DNA of 64,000 nt from Galaxea fascicularis (Eukaryota > Cnidaria > Anthozoa > Scleractinia > Euphylliidae), in assembly GCA_948470475.1 (NCBI GenBank), contig OX419336.1, positions 13,112,594-13,176,593 of the forward strand. Reading direction: 5' to 3'. The notes beneath the pieces are model-generated. The model was not told where the DNA came from and did not search any database. It was given only the letters and a program-made list of their open reading frames with translations. The position numbers were made by a program, and so were the translations under genes. Positions 33,447 through 43,645 of this stretch are shown piece after piece (within the stretch, counting starts at the first letter, position 1; every line of letters starts with the position of its first letter).

Positions 33447-34630
33447 AAGATTGAAAGTGGGGCATTTTCGCCACGTTCATTTCACTCGTTCCTTATTACA
33501 CTCAGTTTATAAAACTTGACGGTTTAACACATTGGAAGCATAGGGCCTTCAACAATGTACGTCATATTACGTTATCATTCCATTGCCTTTAAATTTCTAT
33601 TTTTTAGATTTATTTTCTTTCCATGTACGTTGCGAAAGTTCCCTACGCCGTGGAATTGGGAAAATAACGCCAAAATGATGGCTTTTTTCGTGGTTAACAA
33701 GATATCCAGTCCTTTAGGCATATTTTAATCATTCTCTCCATTTCCAAAAATTAATCTCTCCAAAAATTTCGCTGCCCGAAAAAATACGGTATACATACAT
33801 ACATCTTCATAGACTTGCGAGGTTTGCTTAACATCGAAAGTTATCAGACGACGATTTTTGAGCGCTTTAGTGAATATTTTTCGGAAAGCCGAAGAAGACC
33901 ACAATAAAACGGTTGAAACTTGTAAAGCAGCACTTCAACTTTATTTTTAAACTGTAAGACTCTTACAAATTGGTATCAAATATTTTTTTTAGAATTTTTT
34001 TCTACTATGGACTTGGAGCGCTAGCTGGAGTGGCAAAAGTGCCCTAATTAGAGACTGGACCAAAACCCAAAGGTTCTGTGTGATTTTGAAAACTCTTCGT
34101 GAAAATTTAATTTTGCTCATCATACTTATGGCGGGAATGTTAATTCCATGTTCATTACTGTAGATTTAATAGCATATTTCACACTACTTTTTCTCGAAAC
34201 GTTTTAGGGCACTTTTGCAACGCTTAGAAAATGTGCCGCAATCAGTGACGTAAACGTCATTATAATTATAAGTAGATATACTAGAGCCTAAAATATTATC
34301 AATCTTCAAGTAACAAAATCGTGCTTTTTTGCGACTCTTTTCCACTCCGGCAAATTAAGAAAAGCTTTGTACCTTGAAGGCTTTTCCCCTAACCCCTACA
34401 TGTCAATCCTTACCTTTTGGCGCATATTCCTTTAAAGGATACCTTCAATTTAATCATGGTAATAAGAACACTAATTACAATAATAAACATTTACCAGCTA
34501 AGGAGTTGACTAACCATACACTTCACCGGGGCTAGCCAGAAAGCAACAATATTTTTTTAAGAAAAACAGGAACGACTTAAAAACAATCAAAGTTGTGATT
34601 TATATTAGGAAGATTTTTAAACTAATGATG

Positions 34631-34777
34631 GAAGTCAGATGTACGAAGAAAAATGCGAGACACTTTTGACCAATTGCTTTGCCAGCGAAAAGCTTGGACG
34701 CAATTTATCTGGCATCATAAAATTACACTTCGTGAAGTGTACTTGAAGCGGCTGTCATCGAAGACTTCAAGAAAAAG
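34631..34777 (+). other. Putative 5' UTR exon A of the recombinase-like gene (unit 1)
   Basis: A strong GTAAGC donor follows 34777 (AAAAAG|GTAAGC). The exon start is not determined. It contains a short upstream ORF beginning ATGATGGAAG. A second noncoding exon, 35089-35167, lies between a polypyrimidine TTCTTTTTCTTTAG acceptor and a GTAAGT donor. A stop codon in frame with the main ATG lies in that second exon, which supports translation starting downstream. The same exons occur in unit 2 at +8,243 (ending 43020; 43332-43410). Confidence 0.45.
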
Positions 34778-35402
34778 GTAAGCAAACATGTGTTTGAACT
34801 ATTCTTCGTCTTTCGCATCTGTAGGCTTTAATATACAGAAATAAGGGGGTTACATGTGCATAGTATTTAATAACGTCTTCGAAAATTTGATCAGATTTAC
34901 AGTGCCCTGTTCTTTTAAGCATAAAGTTGAAAACTCTCATAAATGCACGTGGTCGACGCAGTTATCGAATTTGACTCAAAACTTGTTTTCCATCTGATGA
35001 TCGCCCATTCAGTCCGTATAAGTAAACATACATTCCTATGGTTCACATTATATCGTAGCTACAGCGTTTTCGTTTTCTTTTTCTTTAGATTTCTAGAAAT
35101 CACCCGCTGATTTCGACGCTCACTCCATTATCTGAGAATCGCGTGACAAGAAGTGACACCAGGTCATGTAAGTTGCATTAATGTGAAAATCAATGCCATT
35201 ACTGTCGTTACTATCAGGGAACGTTTCTTTGGCACCTTTTTTTTTTTTTTTTTGAAACGTTAAATCAGTTTCTAATCCCTACTATTGTAGAACTGTTTAT
35301 ATGTTTGTTGGCCTGGCGCAAGCTACTGGCGATCACGGCTGTAAATGATTATATTCTCATTTAGTATTCTTATTTCTTTATGCATCTTTTAGCATTTCAA
35401 AA

Positions 35403-38400
35403 ATGAGTGATCAGGATCTACTTGAGCAAATTAAAATTGGAAAGTCAAATTTGGCCAAAGCTTTAATGACAGGAGACAAAGATCTGATTGAAAAGGTGGG
35501 TTTCTTAAGTTAACAAATGTGTTTGATAAGGCTTAACCATTGTAACAAACTATGTGATGTCGATTAAGTTTTATCTCTGCTATATTCTAGATGCATAAGG
35601 CAGCACGCCTAGGTTTTGCTTTGTTTTTTGTGCCAGATAATAATATGTTATTCCAGTCTCTTTACTGCCTTTTTTTTCTGTACTGTTTTTGATAGGAGTT
35701 GAACCCAGCTGCAACATAAAAGATAGCTTGCATTTGCATACTTAACACAAGCCAAATACAAATGACCGCAAACTGCGCGTTTGTGTTATACTTGCTCATT
35801 AAAACACGGTGCGTGCCTATAAAAGGCCCCCTAAAGCATTTTGTTGGCAGTAATTTTAAGTGATCCTGTTAAAGTAACGATGTAGATGTAAAGATTCTAG
35901 AGGGTACAGCTTACTCAAATTTTCAACAACAACAGGGGTAGCGTGGTGCGAGACGGCAATATTCGAACTCCACTTGATAGATTCAAACTGATTTAATGAC
36001 AGATCAAAGTTCACAGGTCTAGATCACAATCGGTAGCATTTGACATGAAAATAGCGAAGACCAAAGTTGATTCGGGTAGCGATAATAGTAGGTGAAGTAG
36101 TAGTAGGTTCGAACTGAAATACGATAATCAAAAATATAATCTAACTTAGATAAAGCTAAAGATACAACTAACAAAAATAGAACAACGATAAAAAAAACCC
36201 CATCGAACTCATAACGTGAATAAACAGACGTGCTAATTGATCAGTGTTGATACTTGAAAACTAATAGACTAAGATGATAAGCTCGTGTAATAAACACAAT
36301 ATCACGCGAAGATATAAACAACAATCTTGTGCTGAACAGAGTAACTAAAAGAGCGTAAAGCAGTGACAATTTGGTAAAAGCAACAGACAATTGGTTGACA
36401 AGATTGCTTGACAACAATACTAGTAATGATAAAACTCGAGAAATAATCCTTTGCAAACTTACAAAAATGACTAAATGAAAGCTTCTTCTAGTGACAGAAC
36501 AAAGACTAGTAATTTGCGACTTAATGAACAACAAAGTAGAAAGACTTACGTACTTTGGTTGACGACGCGCACCAAAAGATAGCGGTAACGTGGATCCTTC
36601 TGATCGTAACAAAGTAGCGGTTTAGCTTCTACTAACTTCTCTGACTAACTAACGTTGCGCGACGTCCTTTATCGGCTATGATACGTGAAAAAACTAGGGC
36701 GTTGTAAAATATTATAGCACTGACATTGTTTTCCCTTTTTCTAAATAAACTACAAATGCAGTCATTGTTGATGATGTTGCTCAGGTTGAAACAAAACAAA
36801 ACAACCATTTCTTGTATATAGTATTTCTATTGACGTTTCACATTCAAATTGTAACTCAAACAACTTCTGCATCTTGGTTACAGCGGAGATGTGAACTAGA
36901 GGATACTCGAAATGCCTGGGCAAGATTTTGTATAGAAGGGGACGACAATGAAGTGGAAATAGATGACGAAGATTATGAAAGTCGGAGTCCTTCAGGAGAC
37001 AGTGAATACTCTGAAAGCACAGGTTGGACTGAGAAGAGCAGTGAAGATGGCGAAGATGACGAAGATGAAGAAGACAATAAACCCCGCAAGAGTGAAAGGA
37101 AGGGCAATAAAAAAGATGGCGTAAAAAAGTTCAAAGGTTCGACAGCTAAGAATGTCCAGAAGAAAAGAGCAAGACGCAGGTGCCCTTCAAAGGGTTGTAA
37201 AGCAGACGTCATAGACATCCCTCGACACTTAAGGGAGGTTCATGACTGGAGCAAGGAGATGGCAAGAAAAGCAACATCGAGGTATGGGATGAGAAAAAGT
37301 TTTGAGCCGAAACCTGTGAAGAATAAGAAGTCAGAATCAAGTGAGGGCAAGAAGATATACACTGACTATCACCGTCATCGAGCCTGCCCAATTCAAGGGT
37401 GTAAATCAGTGGTGAAGCGCTTATCTAATCATATACGTCAAGTTCATCGGGACATCCCGGTAGGGTCACCATTTTACAAAAAGGTTTTGAGAGAAGCTCG
37501 CTCAGCCAAAACCTGGAAACCGTCTGAACAAGTTAAACGTTTTCGTACAGAAGAGGAAACAAAGGTAAAAAAATGTTCTCTCGCCGAGTCAGAAGATGAA
37601 GTGGAGGTGCAGTCGAACAACACGGAACCTTCTGAAGAAGAGCAAGCCATTATGGAATCGGCAGAAGAAGCTTATTCCTCTAACGTCGAAGATGAAATTA
37701 GTGTAGTATCCTCCTTCTGCAGCTGGTTGCAGTCAGCAGATGGCGGTAGAAAGGATAAGAAATTATCAAAGCAACATGCCTCGCAATTGTTCCGTATATT
37801 GCAGATAATTGATCCTTCGCTGCAGTTTGAGTCGTTGTTCAACAAGACCCTTGTTCGCGACACTTTTTTGAAGCAAGCTGAAGCAAAGTATACAGCCGAT
37901 ACCGTCAAAGCCTATCTCCTCAGTTTAAGGCATTTCTGTTCGTACGTGGTTGCCGAGAAACCAGAAAGTGTGGATGTTGATCCTGCCCTTGCGCAACAAA
38001 TTCAAGAGAAAGCACGTCTTTGGTCCATGTCGTATAAGAAGGATAGTAAACGGCGGCATCTTGAGAAGATGGACAATGACCTTAGCAATTTAGTGACCCC
38101 TGAAATGGTCAACGAATATGAACGCAGTGAGGCAGCACGGAGCGCTGTTGACCTTTTGGAACAACTAAGTGGAGCGCATTCATTGCAAGTTAACCAGTCC
38201 ATGTACACTCTCGTCAGAGATTTTGTTCTCCTAGAAATCACTATTGCCAATGCACACCGTTCTGGTGTGTTGGCAAATATGACACTGGAAGAATATAGGG
38301 CGGCAAAGAGAGTGGATGATAGCATGGTCATAAGCGTCAAGGACCACAAAACGGCGGATACTCACGGCCCGGCACGCGTGGTGTTGTCATTATCACTGTT

Positions 38401-39415
38401 CTCGTATTTAAGATTGTACGTCAGTGAAATGCGAAACCAGGTGGAAGATTCCACAAGTGAAGAGTATGGAAGTAACAAAAGCAGAGTGTTCCTGTCTTGG
38501 AATGGTTCTAAATTAGAGTCCGGCCAAATATCCACTGCCATTAACGCAGCGTGGAGGAAGGGAGGAATGGAAGGGCACGTGACATCAACTATTTTTCGCA
38601 AGTCCGCAGTCACCAAAGTGCACACACGACATAAAGGAATGAAATCAGATCTGGCCGACCTCATGGCGCATAAAGAAGGGACAGCTGAGAGATTTTACCG
38701 ACTTAAAGAGAAAGAGAAAGCGTGCGTACAAGCGGCAAGCAGCCTTACCACCATTATGAGATCGGCTGAACCGAAAAAAGGCGTAGAAGATACCCTGCCA
38801 ACCGCTACGACTTCTCACGATGTCTCTTTAGCAGCTGATGACAGAAACAACAAGGAGCGCATGCTGTGGGACGAGGAACAGGTGGCTACTTTAAAAGATG
38901 CATTTTGCACAGAAATTGAAAATAAATCAATTACCATGGCAGAAGTGAGGGAAAAGATTCAAGGGCATCCCGTCCTCCGTCGTCTTGACCCAAGAAAGGT
39001 GTATGACAAGATTCGAAGTGAGTGGCGCTTTAATGACAAAAGCAACTCCCAACCTTCAGATGTTGATGACGACAAACCTTCAGCTGAACAGCCCCACAAA
39101 AGTCCTGAACTGCCCAACGAAAGAGACTCTTTAGCCGACAAGATGTCCCGCTTCTTTTCCAATGAAGAGAGCAGCGTATCGATGGTGCCTCCTTCAAATT
39201 CAAGCTATGTGTCGAGGAACATCTTCAGTGATGATCACAGGAAGTACCTACTTAAGGTATGTGGTGGCATGGTAAAATCAGGAGTAATATCCCAAACTGC
39301 CGTCAAAGATATGCTTAGCAAAGAGGAGGAGGGCAAAGCGATGTTACGTGAGTTCAAATTAAAACAAATAATCAATCGTTTGAAATACGAGAGAAGGTTG
39401 AATCAGAAGAAATGA
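35403..39415 (+). CDS. Zinc-finger / tyrosine-recombinase-like / Myb-like protein, copy 1 (874 aa)
   Basis: Two coding exons: 35403-35495 (31 codons, MSDQDLLEQIKIGKSN..) and 36884-39415, joined in phase 0 by GTGGGT and GGTTACAG. After an acidic region come two C-x4-C-x9-H-x4-H zinc fingers (CPSKGCK..H at 131-151; CPIQGCK..H at 199-219). A core-binding helical domain (about 300-400) precedes a tyrosine-recombinase-like catalytic domain. Candidate catalytic residues are Arg490 (NAHRSGV), a Lys in VKDHKTADTHGPA (517/520), Arg603 (TIFRKSA), His627 (LMAHKEGTAE) and Tyr636 (RFYRL). The first His of the usual HxxR box is Thr. Two C-terminal Myb/SANT-like segments follow (about 693-747, WDEEQVATLK..IRSEWR; 811-869). 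The architecture resembles Crypton-derived proteins. It could be an active recombinase or a domesticated DNA-binding protein. The frame is intact. Confidence 0.85.
35496..36883. other. Intron of the recombinase-like gene, possibly with an inserted LTR-like segment
   Basis: The part from about 35930 to 36690 differs in texture from the rest. On the minus strand it has a long open frame (36241-36612, non-ATG start) and a donor-like TACGTAAGT, and it ends near a phrase GTAGCGTGGTGCGAGACGG. This could be a solo LTR or other insertion in antisense. No terminal repeats were confirmed. The same segment is present in unit 2, so the insertion predates the duplication. Confidence 0.3.
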
Positions 39416-39439
39416 ACAATTTGCTAAGCAACGCTTTTT

Positions 39440-40930
39440 GTCAGCTAAATTGTAAGGCTAAACCGTAGATAGTGACGATGCTGGTAGGTTAGTTTGTATT
39501 CTAAAGAAAAAATAATCTATTTTTAATGCAGATTAACTTTCACGCCGTTACATGAAAAACAAGTTACGTTAAACTTATTATATTAATTAGCATGAAAACT
39601 GCAGAGAGTGACTCTGCTTAAAGTTTAGTTTATATTTGTAAAGGGAAAACAAAGTATGTTTAAAAAATGACTATTTTTTCTCGCCGTTACACGAGAAGCA
39701 GGTTACGTTAAAGTTGTGAATTAGTATGAAGACTGCAGAGAGTGACTCTGCTTATAGGTTAGTTTGTATTGGTAAAAAGAAAAAAAAAATACGTTCAACA
39801 TAGATCAACTATCTCGCCGTTACATGAGAAACTGGTTACGTTTAAGATATTATATTAGCATGAAAACTGCAGAGAGTGACTCTGCCTAGGTTAGTTTGTT
39901 TGTATTTCTAAAGAGAAAACAAACTATGTTCAGTGTAGATCAACTATCTCGCCGTTACATGAGAAACAGGTTACGTTAAAGTTATTAATAAGCATGGAAA
40001 CTGCAGAGAGTGACTCTGCTTATAGGTTAGTTTTATTTCTAAAGAGAAAGCAAAGAACTTTCAATGTTATACGAGAAACAGGTTACGTTAAACGAGAAAC
40101 AGTTTACGTTAAAGTTGTTAATTAGCATGAAGACTGCAGAGAGTGACTGCTTATAAATTAGTTTGTATTTGTAAAAAGAAAAAAACAAATACGTTCAATA
40201 CAGATCAACTATCTCGCCGTTACATGAAAAACAGGTTACGTTAAACTTATTAATAAGCATGGGAACTGCAGAGAGTGACTCTGCCCATAGGTTAGTTTTT
40301 ATTTGTAAAGAGAAAACAAATACCGTTCAATGTTGATTAACTTTTCCGCCGTCACATGAGAAATAGGTTACGTTAAGTTGTTAATTAGCATGAAAACTGC
40401 AGAGAGTGACTCTGCTTATAGGTTAGTTTTATCTCTAAAGAGGAAGCAAAGTACGTTAAATGTAGATTGACGTTTTCGCCGTTACGTGAGAAACAGGTTA
40501 CGTTTAAGATATTATATTAGCATGAAAACTGCAGAGAGTGACTCTGCCTATAGGTTAGTTTGTTGGTATTTCTAAAGAGAAAGCAAACGACGTTCAATGT
40601 AGATTAACTTTCTCGTCGTTACATGAGAAACTGGTTACGTTAAAGTTTTTAATAAGCATGAAGACTGCAGAGAGTGACTCTGCTTATAGGCTAGTTTGTA
40701 TTTCTAAATCAACAAAAAACTATATTTGATTTAGATTTCATTTCTTCAGTTTTACACGAGACACAAAAACTGGAGACAGTGACTCCGCTGGTAGCTTAGT
40801 CTGTATTCCCGTAGATAAACAAAAAATTAAACTGAATTTAATGGGGACTTATTCCTTCGGTTTACACGAGGAATGAGTTTATGATAAAAGGTCACAATAA
40901 AAAACTGCAGCCATTGCCTTTGCTGGTTCG
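39440..40930. repeat. ~134-bp tandem array with interrupted palindromes (unit 1)
   Basis: GCAGAGAGTGACTCTGC begins at 39601, 39735, 39869, 40003, 40268, 40399, 40531 and 40667, with a 3-bp-deleted version at 40136. Degenerate copies follow near 40772 and 40906. Spacing is 131-136 bp. Each monomer contains GCAGAG-AGTGA-CTCTGC (6-bp arms, 5-bp spacer), a GTTAG(T)TTTGTATT stretch and CGCCGTTACATGAGAAACAG followed by GTTACGTTAA. The array begins just after the stop codon, and AATAAA signals occur only near its far end (about 40897 and 40958). The gene's 3' UTR may therefore run through the array and fold into serial hairpins. Confidence 0.9.
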
Positions 40931-41383
40931 TTGCTTTGCATGACTTGCATCTATAAATAAAACTCAAAGACTAAAACAGCATTTTTTTTTTTATCTTTGT
41001 CATAATAATAACGAAGGCACCACTTGATTTCTGAAAGGAAGAAAAACAAATATTAAGATTAAAGGCATTTTTCTGGCCACACTTGTAATTTACAAATTTA
41101 CAAATTCTTTTAACTCTTCAGTAACAACAGTTAACGCAAAAGATTTTTCCGTTCAATTTAATGAAATCTTTTTCCGGCTAAAATTGAGTCGACTTTATCG
41201 TAGTCATTAAGTGGTTGCGACCTGAGCGCGAATTTATTGTGCGCGGAAAAATTACTTAAATGCGAATAAATATTGAGAACCCTCCCTTAGCAGTGTAAAA
41301 GTGGCATGAAATTAAGTTGAATCACCACTGACAGTAGAGCATAGAATCCTGCATTATAACCATGTTTGCAAGTGTGTTACATA

Positions 41384-41602
41384 AGTGCCCTAAGGTGACG
41401 AAAGTGCCCTACGGTACGTGACAAAAGTGCCCTAACGTGGCAAAAGTGCCCTACGGTACGTGACAAAAGTGCCCTGACGTGGCAAAAGTGCCCTACGGTA
41501 CGTGACAAAAGTGCCCTAACGTGACAAAAGTGCCCTACGGTACGTGACAAAAGTGCCCTAACGTGACAAAAGTGCCCGAATTTACGTTGCAAAAGTGCCC
41601 TT

Positions 41603-41605
<3 letters not shown>
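41384..41605. repeat. Terminal AAAAGTGCCCT array (unit 1)
   Basis: Eleven copies of (A)AGTGCCC occur in direct orientation, alternating ACGTG(A/G)C and CGGTACGTGAC as spacers, giving a composite period of about 41 bp. The array abuts the (TC)n tract. Minus-strand frames reading HFCHVRALLSRTVG repeats are just its translation. It looks like a set of subterminal protein-binding sites. Confidence 0.9.

Positions 41606-41688
<83 letters not shown>
41606..41688. repeat. (TC)n microsatellite between units
   Basis: 83 bp of uninterrupted TC repeat shared as the right edge of unit 1 and the left edge of unit 2. Its length equals that of the right-hand tract at 49849-49931. Confidence 0.95.
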
Positions 41689-41689
<1 letters not shown>

Positions 41690-43645
41690 AAGATTGAAAG
41701 TGGGGCATTTTCGCCACGTTCATTTCACTCGTTCCTTATTACACTCAGTTTATAAAACTTGACGGTTTAACACATTGGAAGCATAGGGCCTTCAACAATG
41801 TACGTCATATTACGTTATCATTCCATTGCCTTTAAATTTCTATTTTTTAGATTTATTTTCTTTCCATGTACGTTGCGAAAGTTCCCTACGCCGTGGAATT
41901 GGGAAAATAACGCCAAAATGATGGCTTTTTTCGTGGTTAACAAGATATCCAGTCCTTTAGGCATATTTTAATCATTCTCTCCATTTCCAAAAATTAATCT
42001 CTCCAAAAATTTCGCTGCCCGAAAAAATACGGTATACATACATACATCTTCATAGACTTGCGAGGTTTGCTTAACATCGAAAGTTATCAGACGACGATTT
42101 TTGAGCGCTTTAGTGAATATTTTTCGGAAAGCCGAAGAAGACCACAATAAAACGGTTGAAACTTGTAAAGCAGCACTTCAACTTTATTTTTAAACTGTAA
42201 GACTCTTACAAATTGGTATCAAATATTTTTTTTAGAATTTTTTTCTACTATGGACTTGGAGCGCTAGCTGGAGTGGCAAAAGTGCCCTAATTAGAGACTG
42301 GACCAAAACCCAAAGGTTCTGTGTGATTTTGAAAACTCTTCGTGAAAATTTAATTTTGCTCATCATACTTATGGCGGGAATGTTAATTCCATGTTCATTA
42401 CTGTAGATTTAATAGCATATTTCACACTACTTTTTCTCGAAACGTTTTAGGGCACTTTTGCAACGCTTAGAAAATGTGCCGCAATCAGTGACGTAAACGT
42501 CATTATAATTATAAGTAGATATACTAGAGCCTAAAATATTATCAATCTTCAAGTAACAAAATCGTGCTTTTTTGCGACTCTTTTCCACTCCGGCAAATTA
42601 AGAAAAGCTTTGTACCTTGAAGGCTTTTCCCCTAACCCCTACATGTCAATCCTTACCTTTTGGCGCATATTCCTTTAAAGGATACCTTCAATTTAATCAT
42701 GGTAATAAGAACACTAATTACAATAATAAACATTTACCAGCTAAGGAGTTGACTAACCATACACTTCACCGGGGCTAGCCAGAAAGCAACAATATTTTTT
42801 TAAGAAAAACAGGAACGACTTAAAAACAATCAAAGTTGTGATTTATATTAGGAAGATTTTTAAACTAATGATGGAAGTCAGATGTACGAAGAAAAATGCG
42901 AGACACTTTTGACCAATTGCTTTGCCAGCGAAAAGCTTGGACGCAATTTATCTGGCATCATAAAATTACACTTCGTGAAGTGTACTTGAAGCGGCTGTCA
43001 TCGAAGACTTCAAGAAAAAGGTAAGCAAACATGTGTTTGAACTATTCTTCGTCTTTCGCATCTGTAGGCTTTAATATACAGAAATAAGGGGGTTACATGT
43101 GCATAGTATTTAATAACGTCTTCGAAAATTTGATCAGATTTACAGTGCCCTGTTCTTTTAAGCATAAAGTTGAAAACTCTCATAAATGCACGTGGTCGAC
43201 GCAGTTATCGAATTTGACTCAAAACTTGTTTTCCATCTGATGATCGCCCATTCAGTCCGTATAAGTAAACATACATTCCTATGGTTCACATTATATCGTA
43301 GCTACAGCGTTTTCGTTTTCTTTTTCTTTAGATTTCTAGAAATCACCCGCTGATTTCGACGCTCACTCCATTATCTGAGAATCGCGTGACAAGAAGTGAC
43401 ACCAGGTCATGTAAGTTGCATTAATGTGAAAATCAATGCCATTACTGTCGTTACTATCAGGGAACGTTTCTTTGGCACCTTTTTTTTTTTTTTTTTGAAA
43501 CGTTAAATCAGTTTCTAATCCCTACTATTGTAGAACTGTTTATATGTTTGTTGGCCTGGCGCAAGCTACTGGCGATCACGGCTGTAAATGATTATATTCT
43601 CATTTAGTATTCTTATTTCTTTATGCATCTTTTAGCATTTCAAAA

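Larger units (their letters stand above)
33446..41605. mobile_element. Tandem unit 1: candidate tyrosine-recombinase mobile element (8,160 bp)
   Basis: The unit starts AAAGATTGAAAGTGGGGC and ends AAAAGTGCCCTTTAA, with (TC)n on each side. Inside, left to right, are a left end with sparse AAAAGTGCCCT motifs (33458 degenerate and inverted, 34036 direct, 34206 inverted), two 5' UTR exons, the recombinase-like gene, a 134-bp tandem array and a terminal motif array. The ends are weakly inverted copies: left, inverted, ACGTGGCGAAAATGCCCC; right, ACGTGACAAAAGTGCCC, 14 of 18 matching. A second copy follows at a period of 8,243 bp. Element status is inferred; it could instead be a duplicated host locus. 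Confidence 0.6.

Noticed and set aside
33205..33447. Open frame with long Leu-Ser repeat
   Set aside because: It is the translation of the (TC)n microsatellite; the frames at 41535 and 49838 have the same cause.
35930..36690. Solo LTR in the recombinase gene intron
   Set aside because: Texture is suggestive, but I could not confirm TG...CA ends or a target duplication, so no mobile-element call was made.
36812..36883. N-terminal extension of the recombinase-like frame upstream of the acceptor
   Set aside because: It opens with TTG rather than ATG and lies before a good GGTTACAG acceptor; the spliced start exon at 35403 fits better.
39440..40930. CRISPR-like repeat array
   Set aside because: The DNA is clearly animal, the monomers are 134 bp with the whole unit conserved, and there are no unique spacers.
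41377..41592. Minus-strand repeat protein with HFCHVRALLSRTVG units
   Set aside because: It is the translated AAAAGTGCCCT array, with no start context and no codon bias.
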